Shown in pieces: positions 17,469 through 28,703 of a stretch of DNA of 58,400 bases. Both the position numbers and the translations under genes were made by a program. The stretch comes from Flavobacteriales bacterium UBA6772. Lineage in GTDB: Bacteria; Bacteroidota; Bacteroidia; Flavobacteriales; UBA7430. The notes below the pieces were generated by a model. It worked only from the letters and a program-made list of their open reading frames with translations. It did not search any database and was not told the DNA's origin. The stretch covers positions 1 through 58,400 of the forward strand of contig CAJJAI010000033.1 in NCBI GenBank assembly GCA_905182215.1, given 5' to 3'. Positions within the stretch are counted from its first letter, which is position 1. Each line of letters starts with the position of its first letter.

Positions 17469-20400
17469 CTAAAAGTCTAGTGTTACACCTAAACGAACAG
17501 TTCTCGGACGCGTGTAATTATTAGGGTTATTTAACTTTAAAGAGTATAAATCATTAAAGGCTGTGGGATCAACTTGATTCTGTGTAGCGTTTACACCTAC
17601 TGCAGAGTTAAGATACCCATCGTCGTCTGCATTACCAGTATATTGGTAAACAGTAACAAGGTTTTGAGTATTTAACAAGTTTTGTACTTGGAAATATACA
17701 TTCATAGAAGCAGATTTCATTTCCTCACCTTCGCCCCAAGAAATATCAAAGCCTTTGTTTACTCTCAAATCTAAACGGTATCTCCATGGTAAACGAGAAC
17801 CGTTTACAGAACCCTCTAGGTTTGTTCTATCGTTTATACCAAACATTGCCTCACGAGTAGAATTTAATTGTCTAGAGAATGGAGTTCCCGAACCTGCAGT
17901 AGCAACAACGTTTACACCCATATTTTCTAATATTGGGCGACCACCTACAGTAGGTCCATTGTATTTGTTTCCAGACCCGTAACGGAAGTCAATACTTGCA
18001 GTTAAATTATGACGTTGGTCGTAATCTAAAGGTAAGGTTGTTCTTAAGTTAGGTTGGTCAGAGTTTACAATATCAACTCCTGAAGTAGAAGATGAACCAG
18101 ACCCATCTGCAAACTGTAAAGTATAGTTAGCGTTAAAACTAATATTGTTAGTTCTACGCATTTCGTAAGCCAGAGACAAACCTTTTACAGTACCAAAATC
18201 AATGTTTCCATAAGTAAAATACTCTCTCGGGTATGCAAATGCAACTCTAGTATACTGAATCATATCTCTCATTTCTCTATAGAAAGAAGAAATAGAAATT
18301 GCAGAACTAGCAGATAGAGTTTGCTTAAATCCAAGCTCGTAATCTGTAGTACGTTGTGACTTTAAGTTTGGATTATTTATTGTACTAGCTGTTTTATGAG
18401 CCAAGAATAAATAATCTGTAGGATCCATTCTGTTTCTACTCGGACGCTGTGTTAATACATCGTAATGTGCATAGAAAATAGCTTCATCAGAAATTGGGAA
18501 ATTGAAAGAAATACGAGGCATGAAAGAAACTTGCGGTGTATAATCTTCGAACGCATCGGCGCTTAAACCTGCATTTAAAGGGTCTTCTGCTCCAGTTGTC
18601 GAATTTGCTAACATTGGTATAACCCCTGTAGAAGCATCTAAAACACCTGGATCTGTAATTGGCAGACCTTCGGCATTGTACCAGTTATCACCATTTCTAT
18701 ATCCTGTAATAAAAGATGCGTTTTCCTTAGCGTTTACATACACTACATATTCGTCTCCAATATTAGTTGGGTGATCTCCAAGGTCACTAACTTCTCCAGC
18801 TGAAAGAACTTCGAATATAGAATATTTGTCTTTCAACACTTCCTGGTTGGCATCGTATCTATCTACACGAACACCAATATTGAAGATTAAATCTTCGAAA
18901 GCGAATTTATCTTGAATATAACCCGACACATAAATAGGTTGGAAAGCACCCATTTCACGTTTATAATCTCCATTGTCATCTTTATCAGTTAAGAATTCTT
19001 TCATTCCTGGCTGAGCACCTTCAAGTTTATTTCCGTTACTATCGTAACCATACCAAGAACCGTAAGATGAATTAGGATTTTGTGTAAGCAACTCATCAGA
19101 ACTAAACATAGAAATATCGAAATCCGAAGGTAAATAAGTATGAATATCTACAATTTGATCGTCATCAATATCATGTGCATCTCTAAACTTAGTTGCAAAA
19201 CTGGTCATCTCATCTAAATTGATAATATTTTGTTGTCCGACTAAAGAACCTTGGTCGTTTAAGAATTCGTAAGAGCCCTCTTCAAGACCAATGTATTTAT
19301 TTACCTGTTGCTGAGCTAAGGTCCATAATCCAACAGGACTAATTCCATAGTATCTATCATCTCTTTGCTCGTACTCGAAACCAAACTGAAGTGCGTGATC
19401 GTTAATATCGGCAGAAGCAGAACCTGTGAAACGGAATTGAGTATCTTTATACTTACTGTATCCATTATACTCTCTACCGGTATTGTACCATAAAGAATAT
19501 ACATCCTCAGTACGATCTCCATTTACTGCAGCTCCAATACCACTTACTTGCGCTAAACTTGTAATTCCTTGATTCCCTAAGAAATCGAAATACGATTGGG
19601 TATAAGTAGTAGCATAAGGGTTTAAATTAGCTGCTTCGAATTCATAATTTGTAATTACGTTACTTTGTTCCACAAAATTGTAAAATGGTACATTTTGATC
19701 CAATTCAGCATCGTAATAAAAACCACCTACTTCAACCACAGTATCAAGTCCATTCCAAAGTACATTTAAGCTATCGCTTGGATCCCAAGGAAGGCTTTGC
19801 AGTAGACCACGCTCTGGTGTGAATTTACCAATATAACCGTAATTAAATAGATTGTCTTCATGATCTGAATCTTGAGTGATTTGATTATCTACAGAGTAAT
19901 CTGCCTGTAAAGTAAAGAATGCATTCTTTAAAGAAGAAGATGATTGCTCGTCGTCTGAAGCACCAAAACTCTGTTGTAAACGAGAATAAATTCTCCAAGA
20001 ATTCTTAATCGTTTCTGGATTATTCTCTGGATTGAATAAACTGTAAGTATAAATATAACCTCTGTCTTTAGAATACGAGAAGTTACCACCTAAAGTAATA
20101 TTAGTGTTTTTAGAAGGTTTAAAATCAATTTTACCTTGAATACGAGCACTTTTCTTAGCAACATTTTGCTTGGCATCAATGTGCTCTAAATCATCCATGG
20201 TGATAAATTCAGCAGCTCTTAAAGCTTCTACCTCACCTAGGTTATAACTAAACAATAATGGAGTATCGTGAAGCTCATCCATTTTGGCATCTTTCACCTT
20301 ATACATACCAACTGCTGATGGATCTTCATCCTTCACGTCTTCGTATTCACCAGATAAAAAGAATCCTAAAATGGAGTTACCTTCTTCGTTTTTCATTAAT

Positions 20401-21170
20401 GGACCCGATAAGTTAAACCCTACTAAGTTATATCCATAAGGATCTAACAAACTAGAGGAAACAACTTCCATCCCACCGAAAAATTCGTTTGAAGGACCAC
20501 GAGTAGTAATACTAATTACACCCCCCATAGCATCTCCATAAGAAGCAGGTAACCCACCTGTAATTACAGTCATTTGTTCTATAGAAGATTGTGGTAACTT
20601 ATTAGACGCTCTCACTTTAACTCCATCAATATAGAAGAAAGTTGCATCAGAACGTGCACCACGCACATTTAAAGCTCCCCCTTCATCTTCTTGATAAATA
20701 CCCGCAGTTTGCGCAGCCACCGACTGTACATCACGCGTTGGTAAAGCAGTAATAGCTTCCTTTGTCAAGGTAGTCCCTGTTTTATCTGGATCGATAAGAG
20801 GTACCACATATTCAACTAATTCTACCTCACCCAATACATCAGACTCCATTTTAAGCCCTGCATTGATAAAAGTAATTTTGTTAGAAGAAACTAGAACGTC
20901 GCGTATTTCTTTGGTTGCGAAACCAATAAACGACACTTTTACCGTGTATCTACCTGGGTCTATTGGTTTGATGGTATACTTCCCATCAAAATCAGCAACA
21001 GCTCCATTAACAACGGTTCCATTTAATTCTATCACAATATTTGCCATTGGTACAGACTCTCCTGTATCAAACTCTGTGATTGTACCTTTTAAGGTACCTG
21101 ATTGCGACTGTGCTATAGAATAATTTGAGATCCCGAGCAAGGCAATCACAGCTAGTAATTTTCGCAGCAT
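17469..21170 (-). CDS. TonB-dependent receptor with carboxypeptidase-regulatory-like domain
   Basis: A 1233-aa outer-membrane receptor. It has a signal peptide (about 1-20, ending NYSIAQ). A CarboxypepD_reg-like beta-sandwich follows (about 24-110: GTLKGTITEFDTGESVPMAN). The plug domain (about 135-235) has GALNVRGARSDATFFYIDGV and SYGDAMGGVISITTRGPS, and a 22-strand-type barrel ends in RPRTVRLGVTLDF. Such receptors import large or scarce ligands using TonB energy. No SusD-type partner follows; instead a large secreted protein and a PorV-like barrel do, so this is not a standard glycan-uptake locus. The ligand cannot be inferred. Promoter candidate: TATATTTA on the minus strand at 21212-21219. 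Confidence 0.92.
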   Translation of the reverse strand: MLRKLLAVIALLGISNYSIAQSQSGTLKGTITEFDTGESVPMANIVIELNGTVVNGAVADFDGKYTIKPIDPGRYTVKVSFIGFATKEIRDVLVSSNKITFINAGLKMESDVLGEVELVEYVVPLIDPDKTGTTLTKEAITALPTRDVQSVAAQTAGIYQEDEGGALNVRGARSDATFFYIDGVKVRASNKLPQSSIEQMTVITGGLPASYGDAMGGVISITTRGPSNEFFGGMEVVSSSLLDPYGYNLVGFNLSGPLMKNEEGNSILGFFLSGEYEDVKDEDPSAVGMYKVKDAKMDELHDTPLLFSYNLGEVEALRAAEFITMDDLEHIDAKQNVAKKSARIQGKIDFKPSKNTNITLGGNFSYSKDRGYIYTYSLFNPENNPETIKNSWRIYSRLQQSFGASDDEQSSSSLKNAFFTLQADYSVDNQITQDSDHEDNLFNYGYIGKFTPERGLLQSLPWDPSDSLNVLWNGLDTVVEVGGFYYDAELDQNVPFYNFVEQSNVITNYEFEAANLNPYATTYTQSYFDFLGNQGITSLAQVSGIGAAVNGDRTEDVYSLWYNTGREYNGYSKYKDTQFRFTGSASADINDHALQFGFEYEQRDDRYYGISPVGLWTLAQQQVNKYIGLEEGSYEFLNDQGSLVGQQNIINLDEMTSFATKFRDAHDIDDDQIVDIHTYLPSDFDISMFSSDELLTQNPNSSYGSWYGYDSNGNKLEGAQPGMKEFLTDKDDNGDYKREMGAFQPIYVSGYIQDKFAFEDLIFNIGVRVDRYDANQEVLKDKYSIFEVLSAGEVSDLGDHPTNIGDEYVVYVNAKENASFITGYRNGDNWYNAEGLPITDPGVLDASTGVIPMLANSTTGAEDPLNAGLSADAFEDYTPQVSFMPRISFNFPISDEAIFYAHYDVLTQRPSRNRMDPTDYLFLAHKTASTINNPNLKSQRTTDYELGFKQTLSASSAISISSFYREMRDMIQYTRVAFAYPREYFTYGNIDFGTVKGLSLAYEMRRTNNISFNANYTLQFADGSGSSSTSGVDIVNSDQPNLRTTLPLDYDQRHNLTASIDFRYGSGNKYNGPTVGGRPILENMGVNVVATAGSGTPFSRQLNSTREAMFGINDRTNLEGSVNGSRLPWRYRLDLRVNKGFDISWGEGEEMKSASMNVYFQVQNLLNTQNLVTVYQYTGNADDDGYLNSAVGVNATQNQVDPTAFNDLYSLKLNNPNNYTRPRTVRLGVTLDF

Positions 21171-21211
21171 AAACTTATCTTTTAGTTTGGCCTAGATTTT
21201 TTTCAATCTGG

Positions 21212-21219
21212 TAAATATA
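21212..21219 (-). promoter_or_regulatory. variant -7 box upstream of the TonB-receptor unit
   Basis: TATATTTA followed by C on the minus strand, 41 bases before the receptor ATG. It differs from TAnnTTTG at the last position. The same TATATTTAC sequence precedes the MacB-type permease gene and the PPTase gene. Confidence 0.3.
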
Positions 21220-21334
21220 GGACTAATAAAGATGCCATTCAAATACTTTCCGCAAGTAATACTCGTTATAGTACAATTCTTTATCGTTTTTTTGCAGTAA
21301 GACTTACAAACATAACTCAATATCAACTATTTGT

Positions 21335-21751
21335 ATGAAACGATTACTTATACTTATTAGCCTTCTATTACTTGTTTGCGGATGCGATAAAGACAAATAT
21401 GAATTCCCTGACGCCTACGTTAACACTTTTTTATACCCCAATAATGTCGAGTTTAATGGCTTGCACTTCCCTGGAGGGGCTACTTATATAGATGGAGGCG
21501 TAAATGGAATTTTAATTTTTCATGATTATTTCGATAACTACATTGCCTACGACCGCGCTTGTACAAATGAGCCCTTAAATAGCTGTGAACAGGTCTATAT
21601 TAATACCGAAGAATCAAATGTGCTTTCTTGCCATTGCTGCGATTCGGAATATTTTATTTTTGATGGCGCCGTAACACTAGGACCAGCACATTACGCACTA
21701 CACAGATACAAAACTAGCTTTGATGGTGTTAAACTGAGGATTTATAATTAG
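21335..21751 (+). CDS. small putative lipoprotein
   Basis: A 138-aa protein with a lipoprotein-like signal (MKRLLILISLLLLVCGC, then DKDKYEFP). The mature part is rich in aromatic residues and contains cysteines (ACTNEPLNSCEQVYI and SCHCCDSEYFIFDGA). The pattern PGGATYIDGGVNGILIFHDY followed by YDRACT and CxCC is reminiscent of small iron-sulfur Rieske-like or cysteine-cluster lipoproteins common in Flavobacteria, but I see no complete Rieske motif (the histidines are missing), so function is unassigned. It stands alone and shares a bidirectional terminator with ahcY. Confidence 0.65.
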   Translation: MKRLLILISLLLLVCGCDKDKYEFPDAYVNTFLYPNNVEFNGLHFPGGATYIDGGVNGILIFHDYFDNYIAYDRACTNEPLNSCEQVYINTEESNVLSCHCCDSEYFIFDGAVTLGPAHYALHRYKTSFDGVKLRIYN

Positions 21752-21831
21752 GGTGGTGGAAATGATTTGAACTTCGACAAACAACTGACTGACAGCCAAT
21801 TCCCAATTCCCCAAAAAAAAACAACCTAAAC

Positions 21832-21860
21832 CAAAAAAATCGCCCGAGGGCGATTTTTTG
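21832..21860. terminator. bidirectional terminator between the lipoprotein gene and ahcY
   Basis: A stem AATCGCC/GGCGATT with loop CGAG is flanked by seven A on the left and a T run on the right. It can stop transcription of the plus-strand lipoprotein gene and of the convergent ahcY gene. Confidence 0.85.
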
Positions 21861-21905
21861 ATTTTATAAAACATAGAAGACAATCTTCTAAATTCTTTGC
21901 CTTAT

Positions 21906-23207
21906 TTAATAACGGTAGTATTCTGGCTTATATGGGCCTCCAACTGGAACGCTAATATAATCAGCTTGATCGTCGCTAAGAACCTCTAGGTCTACACCTA
22001 ACTTAGCTAAATGTAAACGAGCTACTTTCTCATCTAAGTGCTTCGGTAAGGTATAAACCTTGTTTTCGTATTTATCAGAGTCTAGCCATAACTCTAATTG
22101 AGCTAATGTTTGGTTTGCAAAAGAGTTAGACATTACAAAAGAAGGATGTCCAGTAGCACAACCTAAGTTTACCAGTCTACCTTCAGCTAATAAAATAACA
22201 TCTTTACCTGCAATTGTATATTGATCTACTTGAGGTTTGATTTCAATTTTTGAAGCACCGTGGTTATCATGCAACCAAGCCACATCAATTTCATTATCGA
22301 AGTGCCCTATATTACAAACGATGGCTTTGTCTTTCATATTCTCGAAATGACGACCTACTATAATATCTTTGTTCCCTGTAGTAGTAACTACAATATCAGC
22401 TTGTTTAACTGCATCGTTCATTTTCATCACCTGGAAACCTTCCATAGCCGCTTGAAGCGCACAAATAGGATCGATTTCTGTAACAATTACACGAGCACCT
22501 GCAGCTTGTAAAGACTGCGCAGAACCCTTACCTACATCACCATAGCCGGCAACTACAGCAACTTTACCTGCAATCATTACATCTGTAGCTCTACGAATAC
22601 CATCAATTAAAGACTCACGACAACCGTATTTATTATCGAACTTCGATTTTGTAACAGAATCATTAACGTTAATGGCTGGCATAACTAAAGTACCATTCTT
22701 TTCTCTGTCGTATAAACGGTGAACTCCTGTAGTAGTCTCCTCAGACAATCCTTTGATGTCTGCAACCAACTCTGGGAATCTATCAAAAACCATATTGGTT
22801 AAATCACCACCATCGTCTAAGATTAAGTTTAAGGCTTTACCACCTTTAAACGAACGTAAAGTTTGCTCTATACACCAGTCAAATTCCTCGTCGTTCATAC
22901 CTTTCCAAGCATAAACAGGTACGCCTGTAACAGCAATTGCTGCAGCTGCGTGATCCTGAGTAGAAAATATATTACACGAAGACCAAGTAACATCTGCTCC
23001 TAAAGCAACCAGAGTTTCAATTAAAACAGCCGTTTGAATAGTCATGTGTAAACAACCTGCAATACGTGCCCCTTTTAAAGGTTGCGCCGCAGCATATTCT
23101 TCACGAATAGACATTAAACCAGGCATCTCTGCCTCCGCCAAACGGATTTCTTTTCTTCCCCAGTCTGCTAAAGAGATATCTTTAACCTTGTATTGAACTG
23201 TACTCAT
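21906..23207 (-). CDS. ahcY: adenosylhomocysteinase
   Basis: Hydrolyses S-adenosylhomocysteine to adenosine and homocysteine, relieving product inhibition of methyltransferases; it uses tightly bound NAD. The ATG at 23207 ([20 protein letters not shown]) gives 433 aa, the usual short bacterial form; the ORF-track extension is leader. Signatures seen: [41 protein letters not shown], the NAD loop [14 protein letters not shown] (near 210-223) and the C-terminal KPEYYRY. It is a single-gene unit with its own TAnnTTTG promoter and terminator. Confidence 0.97.
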   Translation of the reverse strand: MSTVQYKVKDISLADWGRKEIRLAEAEMPGLMSIREEYAAAQPLKGARIAGCLHMTIQTAVLIETLVALGADVTWSSCNIFSTQDHAAAAIAVTGVPVYAWKGMNDEEFDWCIEQTLRSFKGGKALNLILDDGGDLTNMVFDRFPELVADIKGLSEETTTGVHRLYDREKNGTLVMPAINVNDSVTKSKFDNKYGCRESLIDGIRRATDVMIAGKVAVVAGYGDVGKGSAQSLQAAGARVIVTEIDPICALQAAMEGFQVMKMNDAVKQADIVVTTTGNKDIIVGRHFENMKDKAIVCNIGHFDNEIDVAWLHDNHGASKIEIKPQVDQYTIAGKDVILLAEGRLVNLGCATGHPSFVMSNSFANQTLAQLELWLDSDKYENKVYTLPKHLDEKVARLHLAKLGVDLEVLSDDQADYISVPVGGPYKPEYYRY

Positions 23208-23240
23208 AGTTTCGTAATTTTTTAATAGAATTTTCAAGTG

Positions 23241-23248
23241 CAAATATA
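23241..23248 (-). promoter_or_regulatory. -7 box upstream of ahcY
   Basis: On the minus strand the bases read TATATTTG followed by C, matching TAnnTTTG. It is 33 bases upstream of the ahcY ATG. Confidence 0.55.
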
Positions 23249-23471
23249 CAATAAATCAATTTGTGAATTTGAGAATTGCTACTTATTAATGATTAATTAA
23301 TCGTTTAAAAGAAATCTAAACTTCTCAATCATATTCAGAAATGATTATTGACAGCAAGACTATTTTGACTATTAATTCTAGAGCGTATTGAATTGCCAAC
23401 CGCTTACAGCCCTTCTTTTAAATCCAATTTTTCCAAGTGCTTATATTTAGATCCCTATATTTACAATCGAA

Positions 23472-24065
23472 ATGAAACAAGTATTTTACAAAAGCATAGC
23501 CAAAGAGGGTCACCTATATATGTGGAAGGTGCAATCGTCTGCCTTGCAATTATTAAAGTGTATAAATTTGTCTGGTGCAGAGACCTTAAATTTTGCAGAC
23601 TTAAAAACAGAAAAAAGGAAAGTTGAGTTTTTGGCTTGTAGAATTGCCTTAAAAAACCTGTTTACTAAAGATCTTATTTTAGAACATTTTACTTCTGGAA
23701 AACCTTTTATTAAAGAAGCAAAACACCTTTCAATTTCGCATAGCCATAACTATATAGCCATAGCTTTTGGAGAAACAGAAATCGGAATAGACATTGAAAA
23801 GCCTCAAGAAAAAATGCTTCGTCTAATTTCGAGAGTACTCTCGGAGCAGGAAAACAAAACATTCCTTAAAAATCCAAGCAAAGAACTTGCCTGTAAATTA
23901 TGGGGAGCCAAAGAGTCGATTCTTAAATATATCGGAGACAAAAATCTCAATTACCGAGACGATATAATACTCAAAGGGAATTCTGCTCGCTATTTAGGAA
24001 AGGAATTCAACATCTACCACGAAGAGATTGAAGAAATGATTTTGACTTACGTGGAGGGGAAATGA
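23472..24065 (+). CDS. 4'-phosphopantetheinyl transferase superfamily protein (Sfp type)
   Basis: Transfers the phosphopantetheine arm of coenzyme A onto a serine of an acyl or peptidyl carrier protein. The 197-aa length and the two signature motifs fit the Sfp/HetI class: GIDIE (near 105-109, Mg2+ binding) and WGAKESILK (near 143-151). SISHSHNYIAIAFG precedes the first motif, as is typical. No polyketide or peptide synthase is nearby, so it may serve the fatty-acid carrier protein. A variant -7 box TATATTTA at 23456-23463 ends 8 bases before the ATG, so the leader is very short or absent. Confidence 0.88.
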   Translation: MKQVFYKSIAKEGHLYMWKVQSSALQLLKCINLSGAETLNFADLKTEKRKVEFLACRIALKNLFTKDLILEHFTSGKPFIKEAKHLSISHSHNYIAIAFGETEIGIDIEKPQEKMLRLISRVLSEQENKTFLKNPSKELACKLWGAKESILKYIGDKNLNYRDDIILKGNSARYLGKEFNIYHEEIEEMILTYVEGK

Positions 24066-24099
24066 TTTGATGATTTTAGAATGGTTGTGTGAAAAGCAA

Positions 24100-24167
24100 A
24101 CAAGTTCAGTCTTTATCTTCTTAATTCTCTAACTTCTGTATTCTGACTCCTACCTTCTTCTTCTCAT
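24100..24167. repeat. wordy intergenic repeat-like sequence (R2)
   Basis: Between the convergent PPTase and LRR genes lies CTTCTTAATTCTCTAACTTC, then TGTATTCTGACTCCTACCTT, in the same vocabulary as R1 (8051-8129). No coding potential or clear stem-loop. Confidence 0.45.
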
Positions 24168-24665
24168 TTACTTCTCCATACAATCGCATGGCTCACTCAT
24201 AAATAAGTCCACACCTTTCATCAGCTCTAAATTCGCATTGTACTTAGTAAAGGATAAAGCAAGACCTCGAATGTCTAGCAATTTAAGATTTTTCAAGTTT
24301 GCTAATTCTTTGGGAAGCGATTCAATATTGTTATCCCATAAATCCAATTCCTCTAGAGATTCTAAAAGACGTATACTAGTAGGAATAATCTCAATATCAT
24401 TTCTACTTAAATAAAGTGTTGTTAGGTTCGATAAATGCGCCAAAGAATCTGGAAAAGACTTTATTTTGTTCTTACTTAAATCGAGCACTTTTAAATTTGG
24501 GAACTTCTGTAATTCTTTAGGAAACTCTGTAAACCCTTTTCTCCTTAACTCGATTTGATAAACCTGATCAGAATTCTCTAAAGCTGCATCCAAACTTTTA
24601 TAAACGAAGTCTTCTTGTGCAAAAACACTAAAACTAGCAACTAAAAAAAAGAATAACAGGCGCAT
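24168..24665 (-). CDS. secreted leucine-rich-repeat protein
   Basis: A 165-aa protein with a signal peptide (MRLLFFFLVASFSVFAQ) and about four to five bacterial LRR units between residues 45 and 140: NLKVLDLSKNKIKSFPDSL, NLTTLYLSRNDIEIIPTSI, SLEELDLWDNNIESLPKEL and NLKLLDIRG. The short C-terminal part ends PCDCMEK. LRR solenoids bind proteins; no enzymatic domain is present. Its start lies next to the ribF stop (one base between), so it is probably the second gene of a ribF operon, though the functions seem unrelated. Confidence 0.85.
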   Translation of the reverse strand: MRLLFFFLVASFSVFAQEDFVYKSLDAALENSDQVYQIELRRKGFTEFPKELQKFPNLKVLDLSKNKIKSFPDSLAHLSNLTTLYLSRNDIEIIPTSIRLLESLEELDLWDNNIESLPKELANLKNLKLLDIRGLALSFTKYNANLELMKGVDLFMSEPCDCMEK

Positions 24666-24666
24666 C

Positions 24667-25584
24667 TTAATTGGCTAGAACAAATTGCTTATCCAATTCT
24701 AACTGAACTTTTAAAGCCTCCAAGCTTTCAAATTTTTGCTCTTCTCTAATCCAATTTTCAAAAGTTAAGGTGATTTCTTCTCCGTAAATATTCGCTTCAA
24801 AATCTAAAATATGTACTTCTATCGTTTTCTCCTCGCCATCTATGGTAGGCCTCAATCCAATATTTAGCATCCCTTTATATACCTGCTGATGTACCGAAAC
24901 AGTTACCGAATAAACGCCATTTGCTGGAATGAGTTTATGCGAGTCAACCACTTTTAGATTCGCAGTTGGGAAACCTAATTTATGTCCCAAATTATTTCCT
25001 TTAACTACAATACCACTTAAATGGAAATCGTGTGTTAAATAATCTTTCGCCGTTCTAATATCACCAGATTCTAATGCTTTTCTAATCTTAGTAGAACTCA
25101 CCGAAATAGCATCTATGTCTTGTGCATGTATCTCCTCAACTTGGAAACCATACATAGGACCGTATTCTTTAAGGTGCTCAAAACTCCCCTCTCTGTTTCT
25201 ACCAAAATGATGGTTATAACCTATTACAAGTCTTGAAGTCCCCAGTTTATTAACCAGAACATCTCGAACAAACTCTACCGAAGAAAGGCGAGAAAATTCT
25301 CTAGAAAAAGGATGTATGATTAAATGATCAATCCCAGCAGCTTCTAAAAGTTTGATTTTTTCGTTTTTTGTGGTAATGAGTTTTAAATCATTGTCGGAAA
25401 ACAAAACCATGCGAGGATGTGGAAAAAAGGTTAATAAAACCGTTTCTCCATTTATAGAAGTCGCTATTTCTTTTAAGCGATCTATAATTTTAGAATGCCC
25501 AACGTGTACCCCATCGAAAGTACCTGTAGTAACTACTGCATTCTCAACTCCTTCAAACTCTTCAATGCTATGATATATTTTCAC
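24667..25584 (-). CDS. ribF: bifunctional riboflavin kinase/FAD synthetase
   Basis: Phosphorylates riboflavin to FMN and adenylates FMN to FAD in the cytoplasm. At 305 aa it has the standard layout. The N-terminal nucleotidyltransferase domain (about 1-180) has TTGTFDGVHVGHSKII, LLTFFPHPRMVL, VIGYNHHFGRNREG and SSTKIRKALESGDI. The C-terminal kinase domain (about 183-305) has GNNLGHKLGFPTANLKV and NGVYSVTV, with the catalytic glutamate region EVHILDFEANIYGE. It is divergent from atpD across about 175 bases. Confidence 0.96.
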   Translation of the reverse strand: MKIYHSIEEFEGVENAVVTTGTFDGVHVGHSKIIDRLKEIATSINGETVLLTFFPHPRMVLFSDNDLKLITTKNEKIKLLEAAGIDHLIIHPFSREFSRLSSVEFVRDVLVNKLGTSRLVIGYNHHFGRNREGSFEHLKEYGPMYGFQVEEIHAQDIDAISVSSTKIRKALESGDIRTAKDYLTHDFHLSGIVVKGNNLGHKLGFPTANLKVVDSHKLIPANGVYSVTVSVHQQVYKGMLNIGLRPTIDGEEKTIEVHILDFEANIYGEEITLTFENWIREEQKFESLEALKVQLELDKQFVLAN

Positions 25585-25706
25585 AAGCTAAAATCTAACA
25601 ACATTATTACCAGTAATTAAGCCGATTAAACAGTACGTTTAAAAGTGCATTCAAAATTAGCAAAATAAAAAAGGAGTGGGCTATTATCTAATCAAATAAA
25701 AATCAG

Positions 25707-27275
<1,569 letters not shown>

Positions 27276-27281
27276 ACGTCT

Positions 27282-27518
27282 ATGTTAGTTGATATTATTA
27301 CACCCGACGCAAAACTATTTACTGGTGAAGTTCTTTCTCTAAAACTTCCTGGTACAGATGGTAGCTTCGAGATCTTGAATGATCACGCGCCGATTATCTC
27401 AACTTTAGCGGCAGGTGATATTACAGTATCTCTAGATAATGGTCAAACGGAATCTTTCACGATTCACGGAGGCGTTATTGAAATGCAAAACAATAAAATT
27501 ATCGTTTTAGCTGACTAA
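27282..27518 (+). CDS. atpC: F-type ATP synthase subunit epsilon (short form)
   Basis: The rotor-stalk epsilon subunit. At only 78 aa it consists of the N-terminal beta-sandwich alone (MLVDIITPDAKLFTGEVLSL, PGTDGSFEILNDHAPIISTL, ESFTIHGGVIEMQNNKIIVL). It lacks the C-terminal two-helix domain that can inhibit ATP hydrolysis in other bacteria. Short epsilon subunits are normal in Bacteroidota, so I do not read this as truncation. It begins 6 bases after the atpD stop and ends in a strong terminator. Confidence 0.94.
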   Translation: MLVDIITPDAKLFTGEVLSLKLPGTDGSFEILNDHAPIISTLAAGDITVSLDNGQTESFTIHGGVIEMQNNKIIVLAD

Positions 27519-27541
27519 GCTGTAAACGTTACAAATATTAA

Positions 27542-27570
27542 AGAGTCCCTTTTTGGGGCTCTTTTTTTTG
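27542..27570 (+). terminator. intrinsic terminator after atpDC
   Basis: An 8-bp stem AGAGTCCC/GGGGCTCT (one G-T pair) with a five-T loop is followed by eight T. It sits 24 bases after the atpC stop and just before bioF. Confidence 0.88.
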
Positions 27571-27581
27571 TTTAAGATTTT

Positions 27582-27589
27582 TATCTTTA
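27582..27589 (+). promoter_or_regulatory. variant -7 box directly before bioF
   Basis: TATCTTTA lies 4 bases before the bioF ATG and just past the atpC terminator. If used, transcription would begin at or near the start codon, giving a leaderless mRNA. Confidence 0.3.
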
Positions 27590-27593
27590 CCTC

Positions 27594-28703
27594 ATGTCTA
27601 AAACACAATCACTAGAAGAAAAACTTCAACTTAAATTAGCACTTCGAAAGCAAAACAACAGCCTTCGAGTTCTACACGATAAGTCTAGTTTAATAGATTT
27701 TTGTTCGAACGATTACTTAGGGTTTTCCCAAACACTAAATGTAAAACCTTCCACATTATCTGGCGCTACAGGTTCTCGGCTCATAAGTGGAAATTCTAGC
27801 CAATTTGAACAGCTAGAGTCTAAAATTGCCAACTTTCACCAATCCGAAACTGCCTTAATTTGCAATTCTGGTTACGATGCGAACATTGGCTTGTTTTCGT
27901 GTATAGCACACAAAGGCGACACGATCATTTACGACCAATATATACATGCAAGTATACGAGATGGGATAAGACTCTCTAAAGCACGATCATTTTCCTTTGA
28001 GCACAATAGCTTACCCTCTCTACAGAAGAAGTTAGAGCAAGCAAGCGGAAATATTATTGTAGCCATCGAATCCATCTATTCTATGGATGGCGATTGCGCT
28101 CCACTAGAGGAGATAATCACTTTATGTGAACAATACAAGGCACACATAATATTAGACGAAGCACATGCAATGGGTGTGCTTGGAGAAAAGGGCGAAGGAT
28201 TAGCCCAGAGCTTACAGCTACAAGACAAACTATTTGCTAGAGTGCAAACTTTTGGAAAAGCAATGGGCTGCCACGGAGCCGCAATTTTAGGATCCGAAAC
28301 CCTGAAAAATTATTTAATCAATTATTCACGTTCCTTCATCTATTCTACCGCCCTAGCAGCACATAGTTTAAATAGCATAAACGCTGCCTACACAAAACTG
28401 ACTAGTGATGATGACATTAGTAATCTCCATAAAAACATAAGCCAATTCAAATCCTTACTTTCTGATACGCTTAAAAGTAAGTGGATAGAAAGCGAGAGTC
28501 CAATTCAGTGTTTTTTAATTCCTGGAGTAGATGAAGCTAAAAGGGTAGAAGCTGGATTACAAGTAAAAGGCTTGAATAGTAGAGCCATCCTTCACCCTAC
28601 GGTAGAGGAAGGAAAAGAACGCATTCGGATTTGTATTCACAGTTTTAATAGCGCACAAGAAATAAAACTTTGTATTGATAGTTTAGAAGAATTAATCAAA
28701 TGA
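27594..28703 (+). CDS. bioF: 8-amino-7-oxononanoate synthase
   Basis: A PLP enzyme that condenses pimeloyl-ACP (or CoA) with alanine to give KAPA, the first committed biotin step. It is 369 aa. Features: FCSNDYLGFSQ, ATGSRLISGNSSQFEQLE, the IIVAIESIYSMDGDCAPLEE strand, DEAHAMGVLGEKGEG with the PLP-contacting Asp and His, and the Schiff-base lysine in QTFGKAMGCHGAA (near 220). It could in principle be another alpha-oxoamine synthase, but overlap with bioD (4 bases) and the following bioA settle the call. Confidence 0.94.
   Translation: MSKTQSLEEKLQLKLALRKQNNSLRVLHDKSSLIDFCSNDYLGFSQTLNVKPSTLSGATGSRLISGNSSQFEQLESKIANFHQSETALICNSGYDANIGLFSCIAHKGDTIIYDQYIHASIRDGIRLSKARSFSFEHNSLPSLQKKLEQASGNIIVAIESIYSMDGDCAPLEEIITLCEQYKAHIILDEAHAMGVLGEKGEGLAQSLQLQDKLFARVQTFGKAMGCHGAAILGSETLKNYLINYSRSFIYSTALAAHSLNSINAAYTKLTSDDDISNLHKNISQFKSLLSDTLKSKWIESESPIQCFLIPGVDEAKRVEAGLQVKGLNSRAILHPTVEEGKERIRICIHSFNSAQEIKLCIDSLEELIK

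Noticed and set aside
14195-20000. Plus-strand ORFs at 14195, 14795, 15803, 16180 and 17755 inside the surface-protein/TonB-receptor genes
   Set aside because: They lie antisense within long minus-strand genes with clear family signatures; their translations are low-complexity and have no recognisable domain. They are shadows.
27282-27518. Truncated atpC
   Set aside because: At 78 aa it lacks the C-terminal helical domain, but short epsilon subunits are usual in Bacteroidota and the gene is followed by a clean terminator, so it is not a broken gene.
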